Of a stretch of 64,000 bases of DNA, positions 11,916 to 23,879 are shown piece after piece. Source of the stretch: Shinisaurus crocodilurus (lineage: Eukaryota; Chordata; Lepidosauria; Squamata; Shinisauridae); contig JAHFWL010000400.1 in the NCBI GenBank assembly GCA_021292165.1, positions 62,001 to 126,000 of the forward strand, given 5' to 3'. Position numbers and translations under genes: made by a program. The notes beneath the pieces were generated by a model. The model searched no databases, was not told where the DNA came from, and was given only the letters and a program-made list of their open reading frames with translations. Every line of letters begins with the position of its first letter. Position 1 is the first letter of the stretch.

Positions 11916-12997
11916 TTTAGAGGTGGGCGATCTGCCGGGACCTGACCTCAGGGATGGGGACTCGGACTCGAGGACTCGACTCGTGAGTCGGACTGAGTCC
12001 CCCCTCTGACTCGACTCGGACTCGAGTCCCAATATTTTTAATGGGACTCGAGACTCGACTCGGGACTCGAGACCAAGGACTCGTCAACATCCTTGCTTGA
12101 TGCCACCTGCAGGTGCTGCCTGCACCCAGTTGCAGTAACAATCCAAGTTTATTTTTTAAAATCATTTTCCTAATGCAACCTTTCAGACATTTTGGGTTTG
12201 GCTGCCTCTGCCTGCCTGTTTGGGGTTCCCAGCCTCCTCTGCCTGCCTGGTCTCTTCTTAACCAGTTCAACAGTTGAATTGTCCAAGACAAAGGCCTCTG
12301 CCTGCCTGCTTTGGGGTTCCCTGCCTCCTCTGCCTGCCTGGTTATTTCGGGTTTGTCTGCCTGGTCTGTTCTTGTCAAAATTAGTGGCAGAGTTTTGAGA
12401 TAAAAAGGCACACTTGTGCCTAGAATTTATTTAAGCCACACATCTGAAGTAGCCTTATTTTGTTGGGGAAAAACCCCATTGATTTTAATAGGGACTCGTG
12501 GAGTCAGCTTTGGGAGTGACTTGGGACTCGGGACTCGTGAGTCACCATTTTGGAGCAAGGACTTGGACTCGGACTCGAGACTCGGGTCCAAAGACTCGTG
12601 ACTCGACTCGTGACTCGAGACCAAGGACTCTTCAACATCCCTGCCTGACCTGCCTCTGGCTCGGAGGATTCCGCTGCTGCCGCCGCTGAGCTGGGCCAAA
12701 AGCTGGTGCATGCACGCCGTGCCACTTGCTGGCCTTCCAGTTTCTCCGCGGGCTGCTGTTTACGTAGAAAATGCCTTAAGATATGTCCAAAGTGGCTGCA
12801 ATTTGAGCAAATTATGCAAATTGCGGTCGCTTTGGACTATATCTTAAGCCATTTTCTAAGTGAACAGCGGCCCACAGGGAACTTGGGAGCTGCTTCCCCA
12901 GCTTGATGTAAGTGAGACAGAGTTTGTGGGGGGTCGGGTCGACCCCGACTAGTCCACCGGATTTCCACCCCGGGAATGAAATCCTCACACATCCCTA
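11916..12997 (+). mobile_element. TAGGGATG-type element carrying nested GACTC copy A
   Basis: Left part TTTAGAGGTGGGCGATC; right end ATCCTCACACATCCCTA. The flanks GCAGGCAA and GCAGGCAC suggest a 7/8 duplication. The 695-bp copy A splits it at 11949-12643. The interior includes ATATCTTAAGCC inverted arms. Confidence 0.6.
11949..12643 (+). mobile_element. GACTC-rich hAT-like element, copy A (695 bp)
   Basis: Starts CAGGGATGGGGACTCGG and ends CTTCAACATCCCTG, giving the terminal inverted repeat CAGGGATG. It is flanked by a perfect 8-bp duplication CCTGACCT (11941-11948 and 12644-12651). Both end blocks (about 145 bp each) are dense in GACTC/GAGTC, and a TGCCTGCC-rich spacer separates them. There is no transposase coding. 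It is nested in the element at 11916-12997. Confidence 0.85.
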
Positions 12998-13099
12998 GCA
13001 GGCACCATCTTTGTGAGAGGAAAGGGAGAATGCCTCTTTTCACACGGTGCTTCTAATCTGCAGATTTTGTAGGTACCTGCATTTTTTAAAAAAAATGGG

Positions 13100-15415
13100 T
13101 CGGGGAACCATTTGTATGGTCCACCCCAGGAGACTGATGGAATCCAATAGATTTCTGAATGCTCTTGGGGATTTTCCCGTGGAGAGAGCTGGTGATCCAG
13201 TTGAGGCCCTAGTCTCAGTGTGGAAGAGTGAGATGTGGAGAGCCGTGAATTTGATTGCACCTGAATGAATGCCTCCTCCGCCACTGTAGAGCCTGTTCTG
13301 CTTCTTGGTATACTGGGGAGCTGCGGTCAGCGAAACAACAGGCTGGACATCGGCTAGAGCACAAATGGTGTAAGACTTGAAGTGGAAATGACAAAGCACA
13401 GTCTAGAGTACACAATCGTGCCTATTGCATGGCGGTGTGCGGGCAGCAAAGAAGGCTTACTTTGCTGCTTCCATTGCATCCTTGAGTAGCCCTCCAGTGG
13501 AGCTCTTCCGGGTGGTCCAGGGGGCTGTTAACACTCTCCTCAGCAAATGGGGCCACAGTCCCCTAAAGAGCCTCTGTGACCTTTTTGCATCGCACTTTGA
13601 GGACAACATTACTTGTCTCTGCAGCGAACTTGATGCTGTTGTTAGCGCACTCCAGAGTCGAGGTGTCTGATGCTACCACCTGCCTGATTTTGCGGGATCA
13701 ATTTCAGTTGCTGCGGCCTGATGATGTGGACTTGATGTGGGCTTGTAGCAGTGTGACCAACCATGTGCCCTCTTGATCCCTGCCCCTCCTGGCTAATAAA
13801 AGCTAGCCGTGGGGTATGACCAGGTTGGTCCAGGGAGTTGTAAATGCATCTTTGCATGATGAAGGGGTGGTTCTTGCTGTCCTTAAGGAGGAAGTAGCAC
13901 ATCCACTTCTGAAGAAACCCACATTGCACCCAATGGTGTTTGAAACCTACCACCCAGTCACAAATACACCTTTCTTAGGAAAGGTAATTGAGAGAGAGTC
14001 ATGGCAGAGCAACTGCAGGCACTCTTGGGAGATACTGATTATCTAGACCTATTCCAGTCTGGGTCTCGACCTGGATACAGGATCAAATCAGCCCTGGTCA
14101 CCCTGATGGATGGCCTTTATTGGGAGAGGAACAGGGTGAGTGCAACCCTGTTAATTCTGCTTGATCTCTCATCGGCTTTTGATAGCATCCACCATGGTAT
14201 TCTCCTGGATCAACTCAGTGGGTTGGGCATTGCAGGCACTGTTTTACAGTGGCTCCACATTGACTTCAGAAAGTAACATTGCGTGACCATTATTTGGCCC
14301 CATGGCAATTGGGCTGTGGGGTTCCACAGGGTACCATCTTGTCCCCTTTGTTGTTCAACATATATATGAAACCACTGGGAGCAGTCATTGGGGGATTTGG
14401 AGCCAAGTGCCATCTGTCTGCTGATGACTCACAGCTCTATATCCCTGTGACATCTGAATCAGGTGTGCAAGTCAGTGTGGGTGCAATCAGGTGTGCAAGT
14501 CCTGGACCAGTGCTTAGACTCAGTGATGAGCTGGATGAGGGCCAATAAACTGAAGCTGCATCCTGGCAAGACAGGTGACTGGTTCCTGAGTATGGGAGAT
14601 AGGCTCATTGCCTGTTCTGGATGGGGTTGTACTCCCTTTGAAAGATCAGGTCCGTAGTCTGGGGGTACTCCTAGATCCATCACTCTCACTAGAGTCCCAA
14701 GTGACTGCGGCGGCTCGGAGTGCCTTTTACCATCTTCAATTGGTTTGCCAGCTATGGATCTCCTGGACAGGGATAGCTTGGCCAAAGTGGTACAGGCACT
14801 AGGAACCTCAAGACTGGATTACTGCAATGCGCTCTATGTGGGGCTGCCCTTAAGGCTGCTCTGCAAGCTGGAGCTAATGCAGAATGCAGCAGCTCGGTTG
14901 TTGTCAGGAGCTGCTCCTTTTCAGCATGCAGCTCCTTTGCTGAAGGAACTGCACTGGCTACCTATTCGCTACCGGGTCAGGTTTAAGCTTCGGATACTTG
15001 TGTACAAAGCCTGAAGAAGCAACTTGGGACCAGGTTACCTGAGAGAGAGCCTCCTCCCATACCAACCGGCCCAGTCGCTGAGGTCATCAGATGGCATGCT
15101 CCTGGTGGTTCCTCATGGACCTTGTGCCCAATTGGAGTCCACCCAGAGAAGAGCCTTCATTGTGGTGGCCCCCATTCTGTGGAACTCCCTGCCTCTGAAG
15201 ATCAGGCAGACACCAACATTTGTGCTGCCTCCTGAAAACGTTTTTATTTCAAGAAGCCTTCCTTGATTGACCAGCCATGGTTTTTATTGGTATTCTGTTT
15301 TTAAAAACATTTTTTAAAAATATGCTGCTTATTCTTTCAATCTTTTATTGTTCGCTGTTCCAGAATCCGTTTAGATGTGGAGCAGTATATAAATGTTGTA
15401 AAAAAATAAATATTA
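13100..15415 (+). pseudogene. Decayed L2-like LINE (RT region), + strand
   Basis: Consecutive reading-frame pieces belong to an L2/CR1-clade non-LTR reverse transcriptase. In order they show an N-terminal block FLNALGDFPVERAGDPVEAL, then LDLSSAFDSIHHGILLDQL, GVPQGTILSPLLFNIYMKPL, SADDSQLYI (catalytic Asp pair), SLGVLLDPSLSLESQV, TSRLDYCNALYVGLPL and ELHWLPIRYRVRFKL, and a C-terminal WNSLPLKI block. Frameshifts and stops split it into at least seven pieces, so no functional protein is made. The endonuclease part is missing, so the copy is 5' truncated. The 3' end is followed by A/T-rich sequence near 15415. Confidence 0.85.
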
Positions 15416-15459
15416 AATCCAGTCTGCTAATTCTTTGGAGATGCCTTCTTAGTTAAGGG

Positions 15460-15567
15460 CGCAATCCTATGCACCTTTAGACAGAAAAAAGTCCTACAAC
15501 TCCCAGCATTCCCCAGCCAGCCATGGACTTTTTTCTGTCTAAACTTGCACAGGACGGCTCCCTAAAA
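15460..15567. repeat. Hairpin MITE, short form
   Basis: GCGCAATCCTATGCACC and GTCTAAACTTGCACAGGA flank a shortened CTCCCAGCATTCCCCAGCC centre. Confidence 0.6.
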
Positions 15568-16704
15568 GTTTTTAATTGATTAATCTAACTGACTAATTGA
15601 CTCAACGCTACAGCCCTGGTTCACAGCAACCTCCCATGACAACCCTTCCTTCGCACAGTATCTCCCACTAAGTTGGGAGATCCTGTTCTCCAGTTAAGAT
15701 GGAGACGATCACTCGATCACTCCAGAATTAGTCGTGCCAACTATTGGATAAAGTTATTAGATACAAACTCAGTACGCACCATCAGCCAGTCGATTACATA
15801 CTGAGAAAATAATTGCAAGGCTGTGGATTCCTTTTTCCTGTCCCGTTCCATCCGTCTGAATTCCGCACCAAGGAAAGTGTTTTTCTAGGACTTGAATACA
15901 TCCTGCAGATCAAGCCTGTTTGCATACATTGCATAATTATTAGGCTGCATCTGCTAGTCACGGGGAGGAGTACCGAATTATGTGGGGCACTGCAGCCCCC
16001 AAACCACTGGAAATAAATCCTCATCCTCAAACCTATCACCATCAGAGGCGAGTCGTAGAAATTGGTTTTATTGAAGACTAGGGCTTGATTTATAGGCAGC
16101 TCAGGTTGTTAAAGAGACATTAAATCCAAGAATTTGCTGTTGAATAAAATGTACCTCATAAAATGGCAGCTCACAAAGGGAGACGCTTGAATTCCTTTTT
16201 CTTCCCTTTTCTTCCGCTGTCATCAAATCTGCTGACTCTTAGGTAGTGTATGGAATAATTAGCAATGTGGAGTGATTTCAAGAAGAGATCAAAGTCTTCC
16301 TCTGTCCCACAATGCCTTTCACACACATAGAGAAGAGAGAGAGCATGTATGATTGAGCAGCACTGACGATATTCTGTTATGCTGTTCTCTCACCTTCTTT
16401 GTCTGCAGAGCCCTTTTCATTTCTTTTCTTCCTCTTCTTAATCCACCCACTTACACTGTGTGGGGTGGGGTGGGAAGAATGCACCACTTGGTCACTGATA
16501 CAAAACAGTGACCTAAGTGTGCCCGGTGTGGGGTGGTGACATGGTTCATTCTGCACTCCTGAACTGACATGTTTGACTTTGACTACTCCCTAGCTGACAG
16601 AGTGAGCTCAGCGCTAAGCTGCCCCCTCCCTCAACTGGCCACCTGTAAGCACATAATCCCCCCCCCCGCCTTCAGAAGCCACTATGCAGTACATTTCACT
16701 GCAT
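15568..16704. other. No recognised feature
   Basis: Single-copy-looking sequence. No splice-bounded coding segment was found. Confidence 0.5.
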
Positions 16705-16920
16705 ATGAACATGTGATACTGCCTTATAATGGGTCAAAACATTTGGCCTGTCTTTGCCTGACACTTCCTGCTCTGGCTCCCATGGATAGAAGCTCTCCAA
16801 GCTCCCTGGGTCTTTCCCCAGCTCCCTGAGATCCTGTAACCAGAGGTCTTGGGGACTGAGCATGGGACCTTCTGCATGCAAAACATGTGCTTGACCAGCT
16901 CCCCATGGGTTACATCCATT
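16705..16920 (-). mobile_element. Probable tRNA-derived SINE fragment
   Basis: CATGTGATACTGCCTTATAA and GGGACCTTCTGCATGCAAAA resemble a reptile SINE that ends in a tRNA-like head. Recognition is by pattern only. Confidence 0.45.
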
Positions 16921-17081
16921 AGTTTCCCTTCCTCCCATGCGGAAGAAGGACTCCTTCCTTCAGGGGAAAGGAACTACTGGGCAGTATCCAATGGTGACTT
17001 TCTGCAAACTCAAATACCGCTAGTGGAGCTCCTCCAAATCTTTCCATTGTGTGAGCGGTTGCCCATTATGCTTGCACAAAT

Positions 17082-17254
17082 GGTTGTGCAAGCAGTTGCG
17101 CAACCATTTGCACAGTGGGTTGCACAAGCAGAATGCACAACTGTTTACGGGAGATTCAGACTGTCAGTGGTTGTGCAAGCAGTTGCGCAACCATTTGCAC
17201 AGTGGGTTGCACAAGCAGAATGCACAACTGTTTACGGGAGATTCTGACTGTCAG
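17082..17254 (+). repeat. 87-bp direct duplication
   Basis: GGTTGTGCAAGCAGTTGCGC recurs exactly 87 bp later. The two units differ by one or two bases near AGATTCAGACTG and AGATTCTGACTG. Confidence 0.9.
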
Positions 17255-17492
17255 TGATATGGATAAGGTTAAATATCTATTGTCAAGTACAGACAGGTCT
17301 GTCATGTTTAACATAGCCAAATTTGCTGTGAAGGCTGCCAAGCTTAGAGAAACCCATGTGGTTGGCCTTGAGATGTAACGTCCTAGTCGCATATGTATGA
17401 ATGTTTTAATATTTTAATACTAAGGGTTTAGTTTTAATATTCTATAACATTTTACTCATTTTTTGTTAATGATAAGTTTTATATTTTATGTA

Positions 17493-17752
17493 CAGTAATA
17501 CCTTGGCTTGCAAGTAACTTGGTCTGAGAGCGTTTTGCAAGACAAGCAAAAGTTTTTTAAAAATTTTGACTTGATAAACGAGCAAGGTCTTGCAAGACAA
17601 CTTGTAGGGATGTAACCACTCGCCTCAAGCGGGCGTAGTGGGCCGAAATCGGCCCCGCTCACGCCCGCCAGAGACTCGCTTTGATATAAGAGTGTTTTGG
17701 ATTACAAGCACGGTTCCGGAACGAATTATGCTCGCAATCCAAGGTATTACTG
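17493..17752 (+). mobile_element. Tigger/mariner-like MITE, copy 2 (260 bp)
   Basis: Terminal inverted repeats CAGTAATACCTTGG and CCAAGGTATTACTG, each flanked by TA, the target of Tc1/mariner-pogo elements. It contains the same GCGGGCGTAGTGGGCCG segment as copy 1, in inverted orientation. No transposase is present. Confidence 0.8.
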
Positions 17753-18244
17753 TATTTTATGTACTACCTTTTGTAATTGGCTAAAACCTATATTTGGTTG
17801 CCTTAAATTAAATTAAATTAAATTAAATTAATAAATTAAAATTAAAATTAATTAATGTTGCACAGTGGGTTTCACATGAGTTATGTGCAATCGCGTTTGC
17901 ACAAATGGAACTTTAGTTGGATTCTCCTCTTTCACATAGTCCAGAACCAAGTTTCCGCTGGCAAAACATCATTTGCACTAATGGAATGACACAGCTGGAT
18001 ACTGCCCTTTGAATCCAACCTCATAACTCCTGTCCCATAGGTACCACTACTGATTGCATCTTAAAATTTTATTCTTGCTTTCCTGAACAATCAAAACTGT
18101 ATTCACTGTGCTCCGTCAGACACTAGCTGATCATATCCAAGGAGAGTTTGATCCCAGCTCCAGTCTTGATCAAAAGTTTCCACTATTGCATTGAGTTCAG
18201 TTGCTGCTACTCTGATTGCCAGTGCCGGGTTTTATGCTTTGCAT

Positions 18245-18325
18245 CATCGAAGCATGTTTACTCAGAAGCAAATCCCACTGAGTTCAGTGGGTCCTACACC
18301 CAAGGAAGTGGGCACAGGGCTGCAA
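18245..18325. repeat. Short palindromic MITE
   Basis: TTTACTCAGAAGCAAATCCC and GAGTTCAGTGGGTCCTACAC, same family as 5795-5885. Confidence 0.55.
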
Positions 18326-18498
18326 TCTTATTTTTTTTAAATCAGCATCCTTTGCTCTTAGGTATCGCCAAAATCCATATTTAAAAATAAATACATCCAC
18401 ACTATAACACAATATTGTAAATAGCAGAGTAATTTCAGTTGCGTGCTGATTTGGAAGAGCAAAAGGATGTTGGGAGAAGACTATGGGAAACATCAGTT

Positions 18499-18752
18499 GA
18501 GTGCCAGTGTGGCGTAGTGGTGAGAGTGTTGGACTGGGGCTTGGGAGATCCAGGTTCTAGTCCCCACTTGGCCATGATGCTCTCTGGTTGACTTTGGGCC
18601 AGTCACTGACTCTCAGCCCAACCTACCTCACAGGGTTGTTGTGATAATAAATTGGAGAGAAGGAGGATCATGGAAGCCATCTTGCGTTCCTTGCAGGAGG
18701 AAAAAAAGGCAAGATATAAGTGTAATAATATATAAAATAATAAATACATAAA
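18499..18752 (+). mobile_element. Sauria-type tRNA-derived SINE
   Basis: Complete copy: GTGCCAGTGTGGCGTAGTGG head, GGTTCTAGTCCCC B-box-like, CTTTGGGCCAGTCACTGAC body, and an A/T tail after GGCAAGATATAAG. Confidence 0.88.
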
Positions 18753-19422
18753 TTGACCATGAACTACAATTATGTTTCTTGTCCTTTCAGATGTGCAGAT
18801 TTGCTGTCAACTTCTCTAACATTGTGAATATATTTTTCATAACTGTAGTCTCAGGAATTCTTTTTATGTGATTGCAGTACTCCAACCATAATAGTGTTGT
18901 ATTTTGTAAGGAAGCTTGTGCTGTGACAACGTACATTCCATCTGCCTGTAGAATTTTCTTCACAAAGGGGTTGCTCGGTTAATTTCTTATATCTTATTTT
19001 GATGCCTGTTGCTAGCAGTGCATTTTTTCCCTTTTCAGCTGGGAAGCCTCAAGAAAATGAAAAGTTATGGCACCTTTGACTCTTGTTTTGATTCCTCTGT
19101 TTCCTTTCCTTTCTTTTACTTCTTTCCTTTCCTTTTCTTTTCCTTCCTTTCCCAAATGTCGACCAATGTTTGTCTTTGATGTCACCATTTCTTATGGATT
19201 AAAGAGCCATTTATTTCTCCACATTTCCTTGCTTTTATGTCTGCATTTGGTAAGCAAAATGCAACTCAGCCTTCCATCGAGAAGATAAGATGGAACAGAA
19301 TTGCTTGTGGGTGCATTCACACCATGCCGTCAGCCTAATTCAACTTTTAAATAAAATAAAAACTATAAGCCCAGTGTAATATGGCTATCAAGTTTTTTGG
19401 GGGAGAGAACCTTTTCAGATGA

Positions 19423-19461
<39 letters not shown>

Positions 19462-19631
19462 GCTCCCTCTCTTTCTCCTGGCCAGAGATGACCTTTTGGA
19501 ACTAGAAATGGGAGCAATGAAATCTATTTATCACGCTCTTGTTTTGGACACTTCTGTTTTTACACGAATGGTAATGGAGAAGGATGCGTCAGCAAACACA
19601 CACAGTCCATGATGCATTGCTGCCAACTCTT
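18753..19631. other. No recognised gene
   Basis: Holds pyrimidine-rich tracts and a (TC)n run only. Confidence 0.5.
19427..19459. repeat. (TC)n microsatellite
   Basis: About 16 CT units. A TTTCC-rich tract lies upstream at 19090-19155. Confidence 0.9.
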
Positions 19632-19815
19632 AAGAACATCAGTAGCTCTGCTGGATCAGACCAAGGGTCCATTTAGTCTAGCATTCTGTTCACACGGTGG
19701 CCAACTAGCTGCCCAGGGGAAACCCACAAGCAGGACATGAGTGCAACAGCACCTTCCTGCCCATGTTCCCCAGCAACTGGAGTACATAGGCATACTGGAT
19801 CTTCTGAAAGCTGCC
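19632..19815 (-). mobile_element. L3/CR1-like LINE 3' end
   Basis: AAGAACATCAGTAGCTCTGC, GACCAAGGGTCCATTTAG and GCAACAGCACCTTCC match the 3' end of 36770-37215. Confidence 0.75.
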
Positions 19816-20016
19816 TTAGTTATTTGATTCTGTAGTGGCTTCTCCCCAACTGGATTTGAAGCCGTGTGTGTTAGTAAACTGACGATGAATACTTCCTTTA
19901 AAAAAAGCCAAAAACCACCATAACAATGTTTAATAGAATGGGACGGGTTGTACAAATGATAAAAAAGCTGCACCTTAAACATATGTGGAAACATTTGCCA
20001 TTTGGATAGGTGGTTA

Positions 20017-20481
20017 TATAGAATCATAGAATCATAGGATAGTTTAATTGGAAGGGGCCTACAAGGCCATCGAGCCCAACCCCCTGCTCAATGCAGGAAC
20101 CCAAGTCAAAGCATCCCCGACAGATGGCTGTCCAGCTGCACCTTGAATGCCTCCAGTGTGGGAGAGCCCACGACCTCCCTAGGTAGTTGGTTCCATTGTC
20201 TTATTGCTCTGACAGTCAGGAAATTTTTCCTGATGTTTAGGTGGAATCTGGGTTCCTGCAACTTGAGCCCATTATTCCGTGTCCTGCAAACTGGGATGAT
20301 CGAGAAGAGATCCTGGCCCTCCTCTGTGTGACATCCCTTCAAGTACTGGAAGAGTGCGATCATATCTCCCCTCAGTCTCCTCTTCTGAAGGCTAAACATG
20401 CCCAGTTCTTCCAGTCTCTCCTCATAGGGCCTTATTTCCAGTCCCCTGATCATCTTTGTTGCCCGCCTCTGAACGCTTTCA
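20017..20481 (-). mobile_element. CR1 LINE 3' fragment
   Basis: 5'-truncated copy covering the C-terminus of ORF2 ([13 protein letters not shown] onward) and the 3' end with ATCATAGAATCATAGGAT on the + strand. The 5' break is at about 20481. Confidence 0.9.
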
Positions 20482-20920
20482 GAGGAGCATATCTGGTAGG
20501 GGAAAGGAAGGCGTGCATTACATCTACTCTCCAGTTCACTGGGCAAGGAGAGGAAGCTTTTGGGGGGACGGTGAGGTAGCCGGCAAAGCAACTGAAGACT
20601 GATCAGGCTGATCTCCTGCTCAGAGTTGCTGGTGTTGTCTTCTCGAGACTTCCCAGGCCGAGCACAGCCACAAGCAGCAGCCTTCCTCACCCCAGCACTT
20701 GAAGCAATGTGGAGAGGTTCGTGTTATTCACAGATTTACACCTCTGCGCCTGCGCATTAACAAATACCGTTAAAAAAATAAAAAGCCTGATAGGACACTT
20801 CCTCATTGCAGCGCCACTCCCCGCCCAGCCCGCTGAAGCCACTCTTCCCCCGCCCCCCCCAGAGGAGTACTGCAAGTTGAGCACACACTGAAATACATAC
20901 TGTGGGGGAAAAAATGTGAC

Positions 20921-21119
20921 TTATTTATTTATTACATTTATATCCCACTTTTTTCCCCTCTGGCAAGGAACACAAGGCGGCTTACATGATCCTCCTCCTC
21001 CTCCTCCTCTCTGTTTTATCCTCACAACAACCCTGTGAGGTAGGTGAGGCTGAGAGTCCGTGACTGGCCCAAAGTCACCCAGTGAGTTTCATGGCCGAGC
21101 GAGGACTAGAACCTGGGTG
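20921..21119 (-). mobile_element. Sauria-type SINE, head truncated
   Basis: Tail and body are present (TTATATCCCAC, GACTGGCCCAAAGTCACCC), but the copy stops at GGACTAGAACCTGGG, so the A-box end is missing. Confidence 0.85.
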
Positions 21120-21199
21120 GGCTACCGAAATCCAGGAATATAATGGCAGAAATAGCATGAGGGGGTCAGTTTGGGGTGTGCATCATGTGACATACCAGT

Positions 21200-21720
21200 G
21201 AGTCAAGAATACGGATACTGTAAATGCACAAAGCACAGGAACCCGGACTGTGAAGGTTATAAAGAAATAAATGCAGGAATGAAAATACGTCGTAGATGTA
21301 ATGCAAAATCACAAATTACAAAGATTAGCGTGTGTGAATACAAAATACTAAAACAGAATAAACAAGATATGAAAAAGTTCGGAGAAATGGCAATAACTTA
21401 AACAGGATATGATGTTATGTGTAAATACACAAAGAATTACAAAATGCTAGAAAGCTAAACAGCATATAACAAATATATATGTACTAAAAAATGCAAAGTA
21501 CTATGGGGTAATGTGTAAATACACAAAGAATTACAAAATGCTAGCAAGCTAAACAGCATATAACAAATATATATGTACTAAAAATGCAAAATACTATGGG
21601 GTAATGTGCAAATACACAAAGAATTACAAAATGCTAGGAAGCTTAAACAGCATGTAACAAATGTATCTGCACCAAGGAATGCAAAATGCTATGACAAGAG
21701 TACCAGTACCAGTGAGTCAG
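21200..21720 (+). repeat. Tandem repeat of about 93 bp, decaying outward
   Basis: Unit starts GTGTAAATACACAAAGAATT at 21419, 21513 and 21606 (periods 94 and 93). Degenerate relatives extend on both sides, and AAAATGCTAG recurs. Confidence 0.85.
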
Positions 21721-21844
21721 GCATTACAATGATGGTAAAAATTAAATCCCTAGTGTAGATCCCTCCACCCCGGGAGGCATTTCTTCCATTTAGGTAATGT
21801 CTGCAGTGCCACAGACCTACAAGTGTAGATCAACTGAATATTTA

Positions 21845-21925
21845 TTTATTTATTTATTTATTTATTCATTCATTCATTCATTCATTTCATTTCTATACCA
21901 CCCAATAGCTGAAGCTCTCTCCAAG
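21845..21925 (-). mobile_element. L2-like 3' tip
   Basis: (TTTA)n and (TTCA)n tract followed by CTATACCACCCAATAGCTGA. Confidence 0.55.
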
Positions 21926-22287
21926 TAGACCAAGAGTGCATTTTTTTTTCATGTATCTTTTACTTTGATCTTTTGGAAGAATATAAGGCACATGAGGGTG
22001 GAAAGGCTGTTTCAGGGATGCATTGTGTTTGTCTTCAGAGCAGTTTTCTTTCCTTGCTTTCTGATTAATTTTCTTTTGTCTGCAAGAGACATTTTGCACT
22101 GCTCATCTATGTAGCTTCTGTTGCTGCTATTGTTCTTGTTAGACAACAGTGAAAGCCTGGTGAGGTGGAAAGCTGATGCCTCTGATGTCAGTTCCTTTAC
22201 ATGTGATTGGTATTTTAAACCCCAATTTGCACACATTGAAAATTCTCGGGGTACAATCTGTCAGGAAGTTCTCCTGCGCTTATTAAA

Positions 22288-22640
22288 TAGGGATGGGCAC
22301 CTAGCCTAGCACCCGACTCGCTGGGCGCTCAGCGAGTGCTCCCGCCACACGAGCCGAGCTGAGCCTCCGGCGAGCACCAACTAAGGTGCTCGTCGGACTT
22401 CTGGGTTCCCCGGCTCTACGTAGCTTACATAGAATATAGCGTAGTATAGGTTAAAAACGGCTGCAGTTTGCATAAATGCAGCCGTTTTTAATGTATACTT
22501 CACTATACTCTACATAAACGGTGTATTTTATGCCATTTTTACGTAAAAAATGTAGCGCCGGAACCCGGAAGTACGTAGCGTCGGAACTCGGAAATCACTT
22601 TCCCTGGCTCGGCTCATGAGAACACGAGGTGGGCCGGGGG
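22288..22640 (+). mobile_element. TAGGGATG-type element fragment (palindromic centre)
   Basis: Starts TAGGGATGGGCACC and contains GCTCGTCGGACTTCTGG and inverted AAAACGGCTGCAGTTTGC arms. It shares CACCAACTAAGGTGCTCG-like text with 30024-30480. Confidence 0.5.
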
Positions 22641-23115
22641 TCTAAGTGGAAAATATCTCAGTGCTTTGCACCCATTGTCTAGGCAAAGCTTGTATGAGAA
22701 TTCCATTTTTGCTCGCAAAACATGCAAGCATGCCCCATTCAAAGCTCCAGATGCGCGTGTGAGCACACGTGTCTGCCAGAAGTATTTGCAAATGGTCGGA
22801 CATGCACTCGCATTCATCTTGTTGTTCCCGACTCCCCTTTTGTGTTGCACAGATTTTTTCAATTTGTGCAAATCCACTCCCTGGACTGAATCAGCCCTGC
22901 TTTCGTCTATGGAGGAAAGTTGCACAGTTTGGGGAAAACTTGCGCCAATCTCCCATTCGGTCGCTGCTCAATTTGTGCAAGTTTCCCATTCGTGCAGAGC
23001 AAACAGGGATCACAAGCGCAAATGGGAAATCAGGCATGAGACGAGTGCTGAGACGATCTTTTGGAGAGTCCTGGCAATCATGAACATTGCTTGTTCACCC
23101 CACCCTAGGCAAGGC

Positions 23116-23250
23116 TTATAGCAGGGTTGGGGCACTTGTGACTTCCAGATGTTGTCAGGTTCCAACTGCCATAATCCCTGACCATCAGCCATGCTAGCTG
23201 AGGCTTATGGGAGTTGGAGTCCAAGAACATCTGGAGGATCACAGATCCCA
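23116..23250. repeat. Hairpin MITE remnant
   Basis: GACTTCCAGATGTTGTCAGG and GGAGTCCAAGAACATCTGG are inverted around GCCATGCTAGCTGAGGC. Confidence 0.5.
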
Positions 23251-23454
23251 CCCCCTCTCCCTGTCTTATAGGCTTGCCTTATAGAATATGCCAACCAATG
23301 CTCTCTTCAGCACCCAAATCATGGCTGTGCCCAGATCTATTTACTCTGCATTAATGTATTTATTTTTAATTACGTGTAGTTCCTCCCCCCCAACACCCTA
23401 AGGCTTTATTTTATCGTGTAAAGTAGCTGTGAGTGGCTTCCAGAGGACCAGTGG

Positions 23455-23879
23455 ATTATCTATTTATCTATTCATTTATTAGATTTCTATTCTACCCAAT
23501 AGCCGAAGCTGTCTGGGCGATTCACAACCATTAAAACCATAAAATACAGCACAATTAAGCATAATATAAAACTTTTAAAAGTTTTACACGGCAGTATAAA
23601 AACAACGTAAAAACCACCAGCAGCGCAAAGATTTAAAAATACAATAACAGATGTAAAAACAACAGAAACGGAAGACTAAAATGCCTGGGGAAATAAGAAG
23701 GTCTTCACCAGGTGCCAAAAAGACCACAACGTAGGTGCCAGGTGAGTCTTTCTGGGGAGGGCATTCCACAACCAGGGTGCCACAACAGAAAAGGCCCTCT
23801 CCTTGGTTGCCACCCACCTCGCTTCATTTGATGGGAGCATCCGGATGACAGCCTCTGATGATGATCTCAGGGTCCAAGC
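23455..23879 (-). mobile_element. L2-like LINE 3' end, host of GACTC copy B
   Basis: CTATTCTACCCAATAGCCGA, then GTGCCACAACAGAAAAGGCCC and CTCAGGGTCCAAGC. The same repeat appears to resume at 24663 after copy B. Confidence 0.65.

Noticed and set aside
11917..12411. Open frame recurring in three GACTC-rich elements (also 24112-24417 and 25182-25433)
   Set aside because: The frame recurs because the DNA is repeated. Its length and C-terminus differ between copies, it reads through the motif arrays, and it has no transposase or DNA-binding signature.
16849..17247. 132-codon frame with a repeated AQPFAQWVAQ segment
   Set aside because: The protein repeat is explained by an 87-bp DNA duplication of a palindrome-rich sequence; no protein family was recognised.
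20106..20690. 194-codon reverse frame joining CR1 to an unrelated N-terminus
   Set aside because: The CR1 part is a 5' truncated fragment. The upstream 70 codons are chance open sequence with no start context or partner motif.
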